From contig OZ218958.1 of the NCBI GenBank assembly GCA_965112735.1, forward strand, positions 3,534,001-3,598,000: a DNA stretch of 64,000 nt, in the 5' to 3' direction. The notes beneath the pieces are model-generated. The model ran no database searches. It saw only the letters and a list, made by a program, of their open reading frames with translations, and was not told the DNA's origin. The position numbers and the translations under genes were made by a program. Below, in pieces: positions 21,122 to 31,511 of the stretch (position 1 is the first letter of the stretch; every line of letters begins with the position of its first letter). This stretch comes from Phaeosaccion multiseriatum. Taxonomy: Eukaryota > Ochrophyta, other classes.

Positions 21122-23527
21122 TCACCACTCATGTGGCAATTTGTACACACTGATCACGCCTCCCGTGTCGCCGCCATCTGTACATGCGGAGGACCACACC
21201 GCGAGGCAGGCCGCTCCACCAAAGGCAGCGATGGCCTTGGGGCGACGCCGCGGTGCCTTGCTGCCTCCACCTTCAGAAGACGGAGACGCGACAAGTGCAG
21301 CAGAAAGTGCAGCAGAAGCCGAGGAGGACAAAGCCGCCCCACCCCGGCCCTTCCCGCGGCCCTTGCCATTGGCTGCCTTCCTGCGCCCCCCGCCTTTGTG
21401 CTCCCCTCCCTGGCCTGCCGCCGTGCAGCCCTCATTGAGTGGGAAGGTCTCACCCCACTCACTCGCCCACTCGCTCGCCCCGCAGGCGCTCACCGCCGCC
21501 AACCCGAGGGGGCCCGCTTGGCACACACTCACGCACGCACACTCGCACTTCCCGAGGGGGCGTGCCTTGCCCCTCCCCCTCCGCAGGTGGTGCAGCTGCC
21601 CCTGCTCCGCTGTGAGGCACACACCGAACAACTTGTCGTATCGGCCTTCTCCCTCCCCCCCCGGCGGCCCCCGCTGCCCCGCCTCTGCCTCTTCTGCCTC
21701 TTCTGCCTCTTCTGCCTCTTCTGGCTCTGGCTCTGGTCTACCCCCGTTTCCCTTGCCCTGTCGCCACCCCCCAGCGGTGCCGTACGAGTAAAGCAGGGCG
21801 TCGAGCTTGCTGCGTCTGCTGCCATCCGTGGCGACGACAGCTCTGACGACAGCTCCCCCCTCACGCCGCGTCCCCTTCTCAACCTGGCTCTTCTCAGCCT
21901 GCCCATATGCCTGCTGACCCTGTGTGGTGGGCATGGAGAGGACACACACCCTCGGGGCGAAGAGGGGGAGCCTGGCCACTAGCCTTAGCGTGTCCACATC
22001 CCACAGCAACACGCCCTTGCTCTCCCGCAGTACGCCCATCAGCAGCCCACACGCACACACTCCTTCATCGGCCGCGGCCCCAGGGGGGGAGGGCACCATC
22101 TGCAGGTCGCCCACCGCCTCTCCGTTCCTGCTGCCCTGCCCCCCTCTGGGAAAGGCCAGCGTATGCTTCATTTCAGACAGGTCCTCCGTCAGCGCCACAC
22201 GGAGCGTCTTGGCTCCGTTCGACACCGCCACCACCACGAGAAGGGGGGCAGCGGCAGGGGGGGCAGTTGGTGATACAGCCGCAGCCTTGCTCTCGCCCGA
22301 CGGTGTGCGAAGGTTGGCGCTGCGCCCACAGAAGCAGAGCTCGAGCTCCGTGACTTGCTGTTGCTGCTGATGATGCTGATGCTGATGCTGCTGATGATGA
22401 TGCTGCTGATGCTGCTGCTGATGATGCTGCTGATGCTGCTGCTGCGGCTGCGGTGACAGAGGGCCGAGCTTGAGCTTCTTGAATTTGATGCCCTTGAGCT
22501 TCCTCAGCGGCAGCGGCTGCTCTGACTGCCGCTCTCCGCACTTTCCCTCCAGGGCGTAGAGGACGGGAGAGGCCGTGGAGTCCGCAGCAGCGCCCTTGAA
22601 GCCCGCCGCCAGCAAGCGCACACTCGCACCGGCAGGGGAGGACGGTAGCGCAGGCACCACAGCAACGTCGTGCACCGTCAGCCTCTCCGCTGACTGCTGC
22701 TGCTGCTGTACCACCAACTGCTGCTGCCGCTGCGGCCCCGCTCCACTGCTGTCCGGACTGCTCTCCCGGGGGGAGGGAGTCATCATCTGCCCGAAGAGGT
22801 GCGTGCAGGAGGCTCCCTGCTCGCCCACGGCCCACAGCGACAGCCCTCCCAAGTGACCCACTACCAGCGTGCTCACCTCCGTCACCTCCCCCTGCTCTCC
22901 CCTACAGGAGGCGGTTGTGAGTGCCAGCGACACGACTCTCCACAAGGGGTCAGCAAACATGCCCGAGCCCAGGTCCAGCACGGTGAGCAACTCCACGTAG
23001 GGACGGGGTACTTGTTCCTCCCCACCGAGGCTCCCCCACGTCCTCTCTCTCGTGCTCTGGCTCTCAGTCTCACTTTCTCTGTTCTCCTGCCCGTCTGGCT
23101 CCTTGTCCTTCTCTCGCCGCTGCGGCGTCCCCTTCCTCCTGCCCGGCTTGGCCCCCTTGGGCCGATCGTCATCTCGACATCGATGTTCCCAGCCTTTGAC
23201 GCTCTCTCCCTTCAGTTGTTTCTGCTTCTTCTGCCTCTTCTTCCTGTCCGAGGGAGGGTGAGGATAAGTTGGTTCGCCAAGAGGTGCCGGCGGGGGGGCG
23301 AAGTCACGTCCTTCCTCAGCTGTTGCTGATCTCCCCCTCTTCCGCCGCCCCTTCTTCGCCGCCGCACCCGGCCTTGATGGTGGTGCCCCTCGTGCTGCAC
23401 TGGCGGGAGGGTTCAGCTGAGACGAGGATGGAGGGGCTGAGTCGATTTGCCGCGCGAGGAGGCGATCTTTGCTTTCGCGACTAAGGTACGCTCGAGTCAA
23501 GAGCCCGCCGCCCTCAGCTTTAGGCAT
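21122..23527 (-). CDS. WD40-like repeat protein, hypothetical
   Basis: A single exon of 801 residues from an ATG at 23527. The N-terminal ~160 residues are basic and disordered (KKGRRKRGRSATAEEG, RKKRQKKQKQLKGE), suggesting a nuclear or nucleolar site. The rest has repeated strands of WD40 type: STLVVGHLGGLSLWAVGE, VHDVAVVPALPSS, KGVLLWDVDTLRLVARLP, and a final AFGGAACLAVWSSA ... GVISVYKLPHEW. A Gln/His tract (QQQHQQHHQQQHQ) and an EEAEEAEEAEE run interrupt the blades. It has two 12-mer copies (22265 exact, 22708 with one mismatch). The start codon is 147 bp from that of TCF25 on the other strand. The exact family is not recognised; a ribosome-biogenesis WD protein is one guess. Confidence 0.62.
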   Translation of the reverse strand: MPKAEGGGLLTRAYLSRESKDRLLARQIDSAPPSSSQLNPPASAARGAPPSRPGAAAKKGRRKRGRSATAEEGRDFAPPPAPLGEPTYPHPPSDRKKRQKKQKQLKGESVKGWEHRCRDDDRPKGAKPGRRKGTPQRREKDKEPDGQENRESETESQSTRERTWGSLGGEEQVPRPYVELLTVLDLGSGMFADPLWRVVSLALTTASCRGEQGEVTEVSTLVVGHLGGLSLWAVGEQGASCTHLFGQMMTPSPRESSPDSSGAGPQRQQQLVVQQQQQSAERLTVHDVAVVPALPSSPAGASVRLLAAGFKGAAADSTASPVLYALEGKCGERQSEQPLPLRKLKGIKFKKLKLGPLSPQPQQQHQQHHQQQHQQHHHQQHQHQHHQQQQQVTELELCFCGRSANLRTPSGESKAAAVSPTAPPAAAPLLVVVAVSNGAKTLRVALTEDLSEMKHTLAFPRGGQGSRNGEAVGDLQMVPSPPGAAADEGVCACGLLMGVLRESKGVLLWDVDTLRLVARLPLFAPRVCVLSMPTTQGQQAYGQAEKSQVEKGTRREGGAVVRAVVATDGSRRSKLDALLYSYGTAGGWRQGKGNGGRPEPEPEEAEEAEEAEEAEAGQRGPPGGEGEGRYDKLFGVCLTAEQGQLHHLRRGRGKARPLGKCECACVSVCQAGPLGLAAVSACGASEWASEWGETFPLNEGCTAAGQGGEHKGGGRRKAANGKGRGKGRGGAALSSSASAALSAALVASPSSEGGGSKAPRRRPKAIAAFGGAACLAVWSSACTDGGDTGGVISVYKLPHEW
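22265..22276 (-). repeat. Dispersed 12-mer, reverse orientation, exonic
   Basis: AGTTGGTGATAC on +. The WD40-like gene on the minus strand reads V-S-P-T-A through it. Confidence 0.7.
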
Positions 23528-23674
23528 CTTGGAGCGTTTTGGCGGCTGGGCATCGATCTAAGGAGGAGTTATGTTATAGTCTTCTTCATACTCTGCCATC
23601 TGTGAACCATACTGAGGCTGCTCATCTTCGGGCGGGCTCCGTGCTTGCTGTACTGTAGAGCGCCTTACTAGATC
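23528..23674. promoter_or_regulatory. Short divergent promoter, WD40-like gene and TCF25
   Basis: Only 147 bp separate the two divergent ATGs, so 5' UTRs and promoters must overlap or be shared. It is AT-richer than the flanks. No canonical box is called. Confidence 0.5.
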
Positions 23675-25002
23675 ATGTCAGCAAGGCAGAGAGGGCGGAT
23701 GCGGCAGGGAGGGCTCGACCCTTTGCTCTCCCTGGGAGGAAAGCCGAAGGAGGAGGAGCAAGAGGCGAGCGAGGATGACGCTGAGGAGAGTGAAGGCAGC
23801 AGCGAGGAGGAAGAAGAAGCTGTTGCCGCCTCAGCCTTCGCCGCCTTTGACGACAGCGACGAGGAGGAGGAGAGCGAGAGCGAAGTGGAGGATGAGGAGG
23901 AGGGGGATGAGGAGGGAGAGGAACAGGAGGAAGGGGTGAAGGCACCCAAGAAGGGAGACGAGGAGGAAGCCGAGGACGACCTGCAGATCCTGGACTCGCT
24001 CATTGAGGAGCAGCGGCTAGAAGGGACTGCGGGGGGTGAGCGAGGCAGTGGCCACGGCACCAGCCTGGCGTCCCTTCTGGCCTGCGACAAGAACGGGCTC
24101 AAGGTGGAGAATGAACTGAAGAGGAAGTTTGGAGGGAGGGTAATGGGGGGCGACGGCGCAACAGCAGAGAGGGCCAACGCCACGGGGGGCAGGGGAGGCG
24201 GGAGGGGCAGGCGGGTAGTGGTGGGGGGGGGGTGCGACAGGGGCCGTCTCCACGCTGGCGATGAAAAAGCTTCTTCTCGGCGCCCCCAAAGCCGACTGGA
24301 GTAAGCCACCAAGCTTCGTAGGAGGGGGCTTGGGCATGCTGGAGGTGTTCGAGCAGCAAGCGGGCGGGGAGGAGCAGAAACAGCAGGAGGAGAAAGGGGG
24401 GCAGCAGGGACGGCAGGCTGCTGCCAAGAGCAAGAAGGCGCGCGCGACGTCCGCAACAGCTCGCGCCGGCGTTCCCTTCTACCTGCAAAGGGGGGGCGAA
24501 GTGGGGAGGTGGCAGCGGAAGCAGCACGGGGAAGACGCCCGATGGTTCAAATACACCATGTCGAAGGAGTATGAGGCCCTCCAGGTAGGGGCGGGGCGGC
24601 ACAAGTGGGGTGGGGGGGGGGCGAGAGTGGGCGACTTGCACTAACCTCTCCTGCGCTTCGCTCTCGCACTCACTCCCTCCTCCTCATTGTTTGTCCTTCT
24701 TCTCCTCCTTCTTCTTCTCCTCCTCCTCCTCCTCCTCCTCCTCCTCCTCCTCCTCCTCCTCCTCCTCCTCCTCCCCCTCCGTCCTGCTGCTGCTGCTACT
24801 ACTCCCCCCCCCCCCTGCTACCCAGGCCCGGTACGAAATCGTGCATGCCTCTATGGACCCCAACAACTTGGCCATGTTCGCTTCTCAGACACACTCGCAC
24901 GCCGACTCGCTGCTGCAGCTCGCCATGGTCTTTGCACACACCGGAGAGATGGAGAGGGCAGGTAAGCAGAGAGGGCACATCTCACTGACTGACGGACTGA
25001 CT

Positions 25003-25034
<32 letters not shown>

Positions 25035-26548
25035 GACTGACGGACTGACGGACTGACGGACTGACTGACTGACTGATTAACTGAGTGGCTGGCTGACTGA
25101 CTGACTGACTCATTCACGGGCTTGGGATTGGGCTTGATCATGGCCGTGGGGAGTGGGGAGTGTCAGGACAGAGGAGTGAGGAGTGAGGAGTGAGGAGTGA
25201 GGAGTGAAGGAGTGCGGAGTGGAGAGTGGGAGTGAGGAGTGACTAGCAGTGGTTCGCCTCCTGTCCTGTGGCTCGCCTTCTCCTCCCGGTGTGGTGCTGA
25301 AGTACTGTGTGGATGTGTGGATGTGTGGCTGTGTGGTTGTGTGGCTGTGTGGCTGTGTGGCTGTGTGGCTGTGTGGCTGTGTGGCTGTGTGCTTCCTGCT
25401 TAGGGTTGGGGGCCCTCGACCAGTGCCTCAACGCCCCCCCCTCCCCTGCCTGCCCTGCCTGCTGTACCTCTGCATCTGCGCTATGTTCAACTCAAACCTT
25501 CCCCCCTCTCCCCTCTCCCCATATGTCAGCGGAGTTTGTGCGGCGCAGTCTGTATGTGCTGGAGAGTGCCTACGCGGAGGCCTTCAAGCCCTTCGAGGGG
25601 CGTTGCAGACTCGACGCAACGCGCATGCTCGACAACACCTTCTTCGCCGCTCTCTTCAGGCACATGCAGGTAGCGCTTAGGGTTAGGGTTAGGGTTAGGG
25701 TTAGCTATCTTCAGGCACATGCAGGTAGCGCTTACGCCCCTCCGTCCCGTCTCTCCCCTCTCTCCGCTCTCTCTAAGGCCCCTCCCTCCCCTCAACCCCT
25801 CTTGGCGCGACTCGCAAATCGGAGACTGACTTTGGGTTAGGGTTAGGGAGACTGACTTTGTGAACCCTCCCCTTTCTGTGTCTCTCTGTTCCTCCCTGTT
25901 CCTCTCTGTGCTTCGCTCCTCTCAGCTCTGCGGTATGATGGGCTGTGCGGCAACGGCGACGGAGGTGAGGGGTAGTGGGGTGAAGCAAGGGTGAGGGGCG
26001 GTGGGGTGAAGGGACGAGTGGACGGCGAATGCTGGACCTCCGAACCCAAGTGTTCCTTCCAACACGTCCCTCCCGAAGGAAGGAAGCCTCCCTCCCCGAA
26101 GCAGCGAAGCACAAAGCAGCCACACTCAGGTACCTCTTTCTGCACCTCTTTCTGCACCTCTTTCTGTGTGCGCCCCCACCCTCTCCCCTTCTCCCCTCCC
26201 CGTGCGTCAGGTGGCTCGACTTCTGCTCTCTTTGGTAAGTAAGGAGGGGCTTCAAGTGAAGTGATGAAAGAAAAGGATGCTGTAGTTTGGCTGCCCCTGA
26301 CTGACGCATCTCTCTCCCCTCTCCCTCCCCTCCTGGACACAGGACCCGCTGGGCGACCCCCTTGGGGCCCTGCTGTGCCTGGACCACTACGCGGTGGCCT
26401 CGAAGAAGCCCCAAGTGGTCATTGACCTCTTCGAGTCCGGTAAGTAACGTTACGTAAGACCAGAGCAGAGGAGAGAAGGGAATTGGGCTGTGGGTCCAAG
26501 AGAGAGGGGCGGTGTCGTGGGCTGACCTCTGATCACGGTTTGTGTTTG

Positions 26549-26622
<74 letters not shown>

Positions 26623-28407
26623 CCTTCAGGTCTGCCTATTGGGTACTCCCCCGAAGCTCTGCAAAGGCTCGCGGAGCAGGAGGAGCGAGAAGAGGCACAG
26701 GCAGAGCAGGAGGAGCGAGAGCAGGAAGAGGAAGATGAGCTTGAGTACGAGGAGCTTGGGCCCAATGTCGAGGAGGAGGGGGAGGAGGGGGACAAGAAGG
26801 TCTCTAGCAAGCTCACGGAGGGCGGTGCCGCTGCTAATGGTAGCACGGGAGGTACGATGGGCGGCAGCTGTACGACGATTAGAGACATGCCGGGATGGAG
26901 CCTATCCTACAGCCTGGCCCTGCTGGACAGAGGCCAGCGCAAGGAGGCCCTCAGCGCCGCTCGAGATGCGCTGCTCAAATTCCCCTCGGCGCTGGAGCCT
27001 CTACTCCAAGAGGCGGGAGTGGCAAATCCCCGGGGGGCGACGAGGCCTCACAACTGGCAGGCCGTGTTCCAGTCGCAGCACTTCGGGGCCGCTCAGTCCA
27101 GGCTGAGGGGCGGAGAGGCGCATACCCTGTCCCATCTGTGCAAGGTGAGGGGATGGCAGTGGAAGCAGGGGATGGCAGTGGACGGGGCGGGGTAGTGCAT
27201 GGCATGGGCGAGCCCACCCCCTTGACCCTGAGCACATGATGACACTTCAGCTCTTCTGCTGCTGTGTTCTCTCTCTCTCTCTCATTGGCCACTTGTGTTC
27301 GGATGTCCTGTTCTCCATTTGCGCGTTGGTGATACAGCTCTTCGCCAAGCGCAATGGCGACGTGTGGAGTCACGATCGCTGCTTAGGCCTGCTCTTCGAC
27401 GGGGCGGCCCTCGCACTGCAGCACCGGCCTGAGGGGAGAGAGGGGGGTCCCAATGGGGGCGAGGGGAGCATGGAGAGGGAGGTGCTGAGCAGGGCCTACG
27501 AGGGCGGCTGGCAGGGGGGCACACCCTCCGGGGAGGCGGAGGGGGAGGAGGAGGAGGGGGCGGAGGGACAGAGCAATGCTGCTGCGTCCTCTACTGCCGC
27601 AAGGAGGACAAGGCGTGCGCGAGCCCGTGCATACGTGCGCTACAGAGGCCTGGCCAGCCCCTTGTCCAAGTACGCTCAGCTGCAGCCCAGCGACTTCGCG
27701 GACACATTCAGCCAGGTGGGTGGGTGGGTGGTGGGTGTAGTATGTCAGTGGATGGGTCAAGTATGTCAATGGGTGGGTGGGTGTAATATGTCAGTAGATG
27801 GGTGTAGTATGTCAATGGGTGGGTGGGTGGGTGTAATATGTCAATGGGTGGGTGGGTCGTCGGTTGAGTCGGTGTGTGGGGGCTTTCGAACGTTAAGAGA
27901 AAGAATCCATCCCTAAGCAACGGGCGGATGAGGGAGTGATAGGTGTAGTATGTCAATGGGTGTGATGGGAGTGTTATGGGGGTGGGAGAGACTGAAGCAC
28001 ATATATACATACACACACATACACACACATACATACATACACACACGCACACACACACACACACGCACATGCACATCCTCGGCAGCCGAGCCCTGATCCG
28101 CCCCCTTCCCTACCCTCCTCTACCGCAGCTTCCGGCCGCGGGCCTGCTGAACCCCCAACTTCTGGGGCCCAACATGATGAACAGGAGGTTCGCCGGGGGG
28201 CGGCAGCACCGACAGCTGCTGGAGGGGCGGCTCGACGACGTGGAGAGACACCTCCTGCAGGGGGGTGAGCTTGAGCAGGCCATGGCGGCGGCGGAGGCGG
28301 GCAATCTCGACCCCAACTCGCCCCTGATGCAGCTGCTGCTTCAGTCGCTCCTGCCGTGGAACCAAATGGCCACTCCACAGCACCCGCCGCCACCGCCCCC
28401 GCCGTAG
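23675..28407 (+). CDS. TCF25: TCF25/NULP1 family protein (RQC-linked)
   Basis: Nine exons: 23675-24584, 24826-24961, 25530-25669, 25926-25964, 26211-26234, 26343-26439, 26630-27144, 27338-27715, 28129-28407. All phases fit except one surplus base within exon 1 (see 24223). The protein would be ~838 residues. Family landmarks in order: MSARQRGRMR start and acidic region; NELKRKFGGR; WFKYTMSKEYEALQARYE; DPNNLAMFA ... HADSLLQLAMVFAHTGE; RRSLYVLESAYAEAF; CRLD; LFRHMQLCGMMGC; ARLLLSLDPLGDPLGALLCL; WSLSYSLALL; LSHLCKLFAKRNGDVW; and C-terminal SLLPWN. Human TCF25 and yeast Rqc1 act with Ltn1/Listerin on stalled 60S subunits; the same role here is inferred. An acidic insert in exon 7 is lineage-specific. 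Exon 5 is a 24-nt microexon, and the exon 8 acceptor lies in a variant 12-mer. Confidence 0.88.
24223..24232 (+). other. Poly-G run with apparent +1 frameshift in TCF25 exon 1
   Basis: Ten consecutive G. Before it the conserved frame reads NELKRKFGGR ... GRRVVV; after it the conserved LLLGAPKADWSKPPSFVGG is in the next frame. The summed exons exceed a multiple of three by exactly one base. A one-base homopolymer error or an allelic indel is the simplest explanation. Confidence 0.7.
25653..25734. repeat. Telomeric TTAGGG array bracketed by 27-bp direct repeats
   Basis: Four TTAGGG units plus TTAG (from 25677 to about 25704) sit between two identical 27-bp copies (25653-25679 and 25708-25734). 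The copies contain the end of TCF25 exon 3, its splice donor and the first intron bases. The duplicated flank is the footprint expected when telomeric DNA is added at a staggered break and filled in. Confidence 0.85.
25821..25860. repeat. Second telomeric insert with 14-bp direct repeats
   Basis: GGTTAGGGTTAG (25835-25846) lies between two copies of GGAGACTGACTTTG (25821-25834 and 25847-25860), in the same TCF25 intron as the larger array. Confidence 0.8.
26537..26622. repeat. (TG)n microsatellite before exon 7 acceptor of TCF25
   Basis: About 85 bp of TG with occasional TTTG, ending at TTCCTTCAG, the exon 7 acceptor. Confidence 0.85.
27324..27337 (+). repeat. Variant 12-mer forming a splice acceptor
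   Basis: CGTTGGTGATAC then AG. The last 14 intron bases are the reverse-orientation 12-mer (one mismatch) followed by the acceptor AG of TCF25 exon 8. There is little polypyrimidine tract here. Confidence 0.65.
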
Positions 28408-28502
28408 GACCGCAGAGAGAGAGAGAGAGAGGTTGTCAAGTCACGACTAAAGCGTTTGTATTACGTATTGTAGACTTCGTCGTACTTAGACTCTCATGTC
28501 AT

Positions 28503-28542
<40 letters not shown>

Positions 28543-29347
28543 TTTGCTTGTCTCATAGCCCAACGCGTGCCCCCCGGGGGTTCTCGGAGAGACTCTCTCT
28601 GACTTGCACGTGTGGGCCTGTGCCCCCGGGGGACTGGAGGGTGCTGCAGGGCGCAGCAGGGAGAGCTGTCCACCGTCGGACAACGGCAGGGCTCTGTGCC
28701 TTGCCAATGACTTACAGAGGCGTGTGCTGTCACTGAATAGATCTGGTGTGCTGTGTAGGCCCCACTGCTGTTGCGTCGGCTCTGTATCACCAACTGCTCT
28801 GCTGTGCTTTGCATCACCAACTGCTCTACTCTGCTGCCTACCATGACAATGGCAGCGATGCCGTCGGAGGACAGGAAGGGCCAGAAGAAGGCATGAGGCC
28901 TCCCCTCCTGCGGCCGAGTGAAGCTGCCAGGCACCCTCTCGTGTCCTCCCCTCCTCCTTCACTGCACCTCCCGCGCTGCCCCTCCTCTGGTGCCTCAGTC
29001 GCAGTGCCACGGCCGCTGCACTCGTCTTGCCTTCCTCTCCCCTCCTCTTTCTCTCCCTTTCGGTCTTCACTGCGCCGCCGTGGATGGCACTGGACGGACG
29101 AGCAAAGCTGGGCAGGGCAGCCAAGCCAGAGGCCCTCCTGCTGCCCTCTGGATGGAAGAAAGCATAGGCACTGCACTGCACTGCACTGCACTCACTCTGA
29201 TGGATGGATGGATGGTGATTGATGGAGGCGTACAGGCACATGCACTTGCTGCCGACACGTCCGGGAGGTGTGCTCTCCTGCGGCCCTCGTTCTCCTAGCG
29301 CATAGCACGCACACATGCACGCACGCACACACGCATTCACTTGTTGC
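28408..29347. other. Intergenic between convergent TCF25 and CFAP418
   Basis: Holds a CAG run (28513-28541), the paired 12-mers at 28784/28811, and TGGA and CTGCA microrepeats (29165-29215). No gene is supported. Confidence 0.5.
28784..28822 (+). repeat. Paired 12-mers in spacer
   Basis: An exact GTATCACCAACT (28784-28795) and a one-mismatch GCATCACCAACT (28811-28822). They lie 27 bp apart and are both followed by GCTCT, as if a 27-bp unit had duplicated. Confidence 0.7.
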
Positions 29348-31020
29348 TCAGTGGCCTCCACACGCCCACTTGAGCTCCGTATGAGGCCCGAGCCTCTCCT
29401 CTGATAAGACGCTGCGCCACGAGCACTGGCAGGCGTAGGCACACCAGCCCCGCTCTTGCTGACTCAGGCGCCGCTTCAGCTTCACGCGGTCGGGCATGTT
29501 GTTGCGGAAGAAGAGGTAGTCCACCTCGTCGTCCCACTGCAATTGGGGGGGCGTAATGGGGGAGATTGAGGGAGGGGGGGAGGGAGGGAGGGAGGTGAGG
29601 CCTTGGGAAGGGGAGAGAACAGGCTGCAGGCATGGCATCACAACTGTGTCATTCTGTCTGCCTTGACGTCGGCAAAGCAGATGTGCCATACCGTAACCCT
29701 TACCCTTACCCTTCCTTGCCCATATTACCCTAACCCTTACCTTGCAGTCGTCGATGCACAGCACCTCGAAGTCGCACTGCGTGCACCTGACAGAGGACAC
29801 AGACAGACATAGGGTAGGCAGCAGAGGGGGGGAGGGAATGCTCACCAGACAGGCTCGTCCACTGCTGGCTATGGCTACCCTGTTCTGTGGCTACCCTGTT
29901 CTGTGGCTACCCTGTTCTGTGGCTACCCTGTTCTGTGGCTACCCTGTTCTGTGGCTACCCTGTTCTGTGAAGCCTCACCCGCCCCCCCCCCCTCCCTCTG
30001 AACCTCCAACCCCCTCTGAACCTCCACCCCCTTCTATCTATGGCCGATGGACAGTCGCATACTCGGATCGAAGCATGCATGGTCGATACAGAGAGGGAGA
30101 CATTGTCACTGTACCTGAGATTGCCGCAAGCCGCACCGCTTGCCGACGATGCCGCGTAGCCTTTCCTCACGTCCGACCCGGCGATGGAGAGCACCCCGCA
30201 CCTGCGCTTGCCTGCCACTCCCGCCTTGCCTGCCGCTCCCGCTGCTCCTACTACCCGGTGTGGGTGGAGGTCTGATACCCTTCCCTGCCCGTACCCGGAG
30301 GCCGGGGAGCTGCTCCAGGAAGACGGGGGGGGGGGTGTATCGATGACGAGTCAAGGGGAGGAACGTGACCCGTACAGCAACGATAACGACTCATATCGGT
30401 AATGGGCAGGGGTATTGACACCTGGGGGTGAGAGGAGCCTAGTTTCTCACACACGATGGACTGACTGACCTGCGTGGTGTACAGTCTTCGTCTCCCACGA
30501 GACTGAGGAGAGCATCGATGTCATCGACGGCTCGCTGCCCCGCCGCCGCTCCCCTAGGCGCTCCTCCCACCGTGCTGCTGGTGTGGCCTTTATAGCTGCT
30601 ACCATTGCTACTGCCGTACTTACTGTAGGAAGAGCGCAAGGAGGAAGGAGTGAGGAGTAAGGAGGTGGACGAGGTCCCATCCGCAGAGGAGCAAGTATGT
30701 GCAATTAGGGAGCTGTGGATGGCGTCGTTGCTGCCCTGCTGTGGTAAGACTTGTCGTCTTCAGCGAAGAGGCCAACGTTCTGGGGATCCTAATAAGAAGA
30801 TTTTCCCGAAGAGGAAAGCTTGGTTTGTCAGAGCTTTCCGAGTTTTCCCCAGTCGCTCAATCGATCGGTGTCCTTCGTGTCCCCCTCACCTTTGGCCGCA
30901 ACCGAAGCCGCCACTGCTGCTGCTCGCGCTGCTGCTCCTCCCCTCCACGGCGCCCTCAACCTCATCGATCAACGCGTCGATATCCACAGAGCCGTGGCGG
31001 TGGCTGCTATCGAACGCCAT
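29348..31020 (-). CDS. CFAP418: CFAP418 (C8orf37) homologue, cilium/flagellum-associated
   Basis: Exons (minus strand): 31020-30890, 30622-30470, 30201-30115, 29786-29741, 29536-29348. All phases agree, giving 201 residues, close to the 207 of human C8orf37/CFAP418. The start MAFDSSHRHGSVDIDALIDEVE matches the family's acidic DLDELLDEVE opening. The C-terminal RMP domain is clear: CGVLSIAGS, CGNLRCTQCDFEVLCIDDCK, WDDEVDYLFFRNNMPDRVKL, AYACQCSWRSV and final LKWACGGH. The human protein sits at the ciliary base and is mutated in retinal dystrophies; presence here implies a flagellated stage. The last intron begins inside telomere-like GGGTTA repeats. The upstream same-strand neighbour is the KH gene. 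Confidence 0.9.
29694..29743. repeat. Telomere-like repeats forming the 5' end of a CFAP418 intron
   Basis: On the minus strand the last intron starts GTAAGGGTTAGGGTAA and continues with GGGTAA/GGGTTA units. The splice donor is therefore embedded in degenerate telomere repeats. Confidence 0.65.
29873..29968. repeat. 16-bp tandem repeat in CFAP418 intron
   Basis: Six copies of GGCTACCCTGTTCTGT lie between exons 3 and 4 of CFAP418. Confidence 0.85.
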
Positions 31021-31511
31021 CCGTTCAATTACTAATTTTGCAGGTGAGGGTTTGGTGAGGGTTTGGGAGAAGAGGTAGAATCCTGAGTAACGTCGACTAC
31101 TCACAAATGCCATCTATGGTTGTCTAAAAGTAATGTCTCACCGCCCCGGGGAACTTAGCCCTCGAGGTCGTGTCCCTCTGACTCATCAGGGGAGCCATAA
31201 AATTTGTATCCTTTCTTTAATCCGTTAACTGCCTGCAGCTACCTGCCCAATCCATTCCATCTAGTCCCTGCCCAATCCATCCCATCGGTGTCCTTCGTGT
31301 CCCTGTCCCTGCCCCTGCCCCTGCCTCGGTCCCCGCTACCCCACGACAAGCGGTACCCCACGAAAAGCGGTACCCCCCTCCATCCTATGCTATATGCGGC
31401 CCCACCGGTGCCTCCCTCCCTCCGGCCCCACCAGTGCCGCCCTCCTGCCTGTACAGTGCCATCCCTTTAGCGCCTCTGTAGCGTAGAGTGTGCCAATGTC
31501 GCGATGGGAAC
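31021..31511. other. Intergenic, upstream of CFAP418 and downstream of KH gene
   Basis: Includes short CCATCGGTGTCCTTCGTGTC-like duplications (30865 and 31278) and C-rich repeats (31310-31450). No gene is supported. Confidence 0.45.

Noticed and set aside
24215-24240. A 26-nt GT...AG segment that might be a tiny intron fixing the TCF25 frame
   Set aside because: Removing 26 nt leaves the total one base short of a multiple of three; a one-base indel in the G10 run fits instead.
28486-29442. 318-residue minus-strand ORF
   Set aside because: Crosses low-complexity sequence downstream of CFAP418, shows no domain, and overlaps the real CFAP418 last exon in a different frame.
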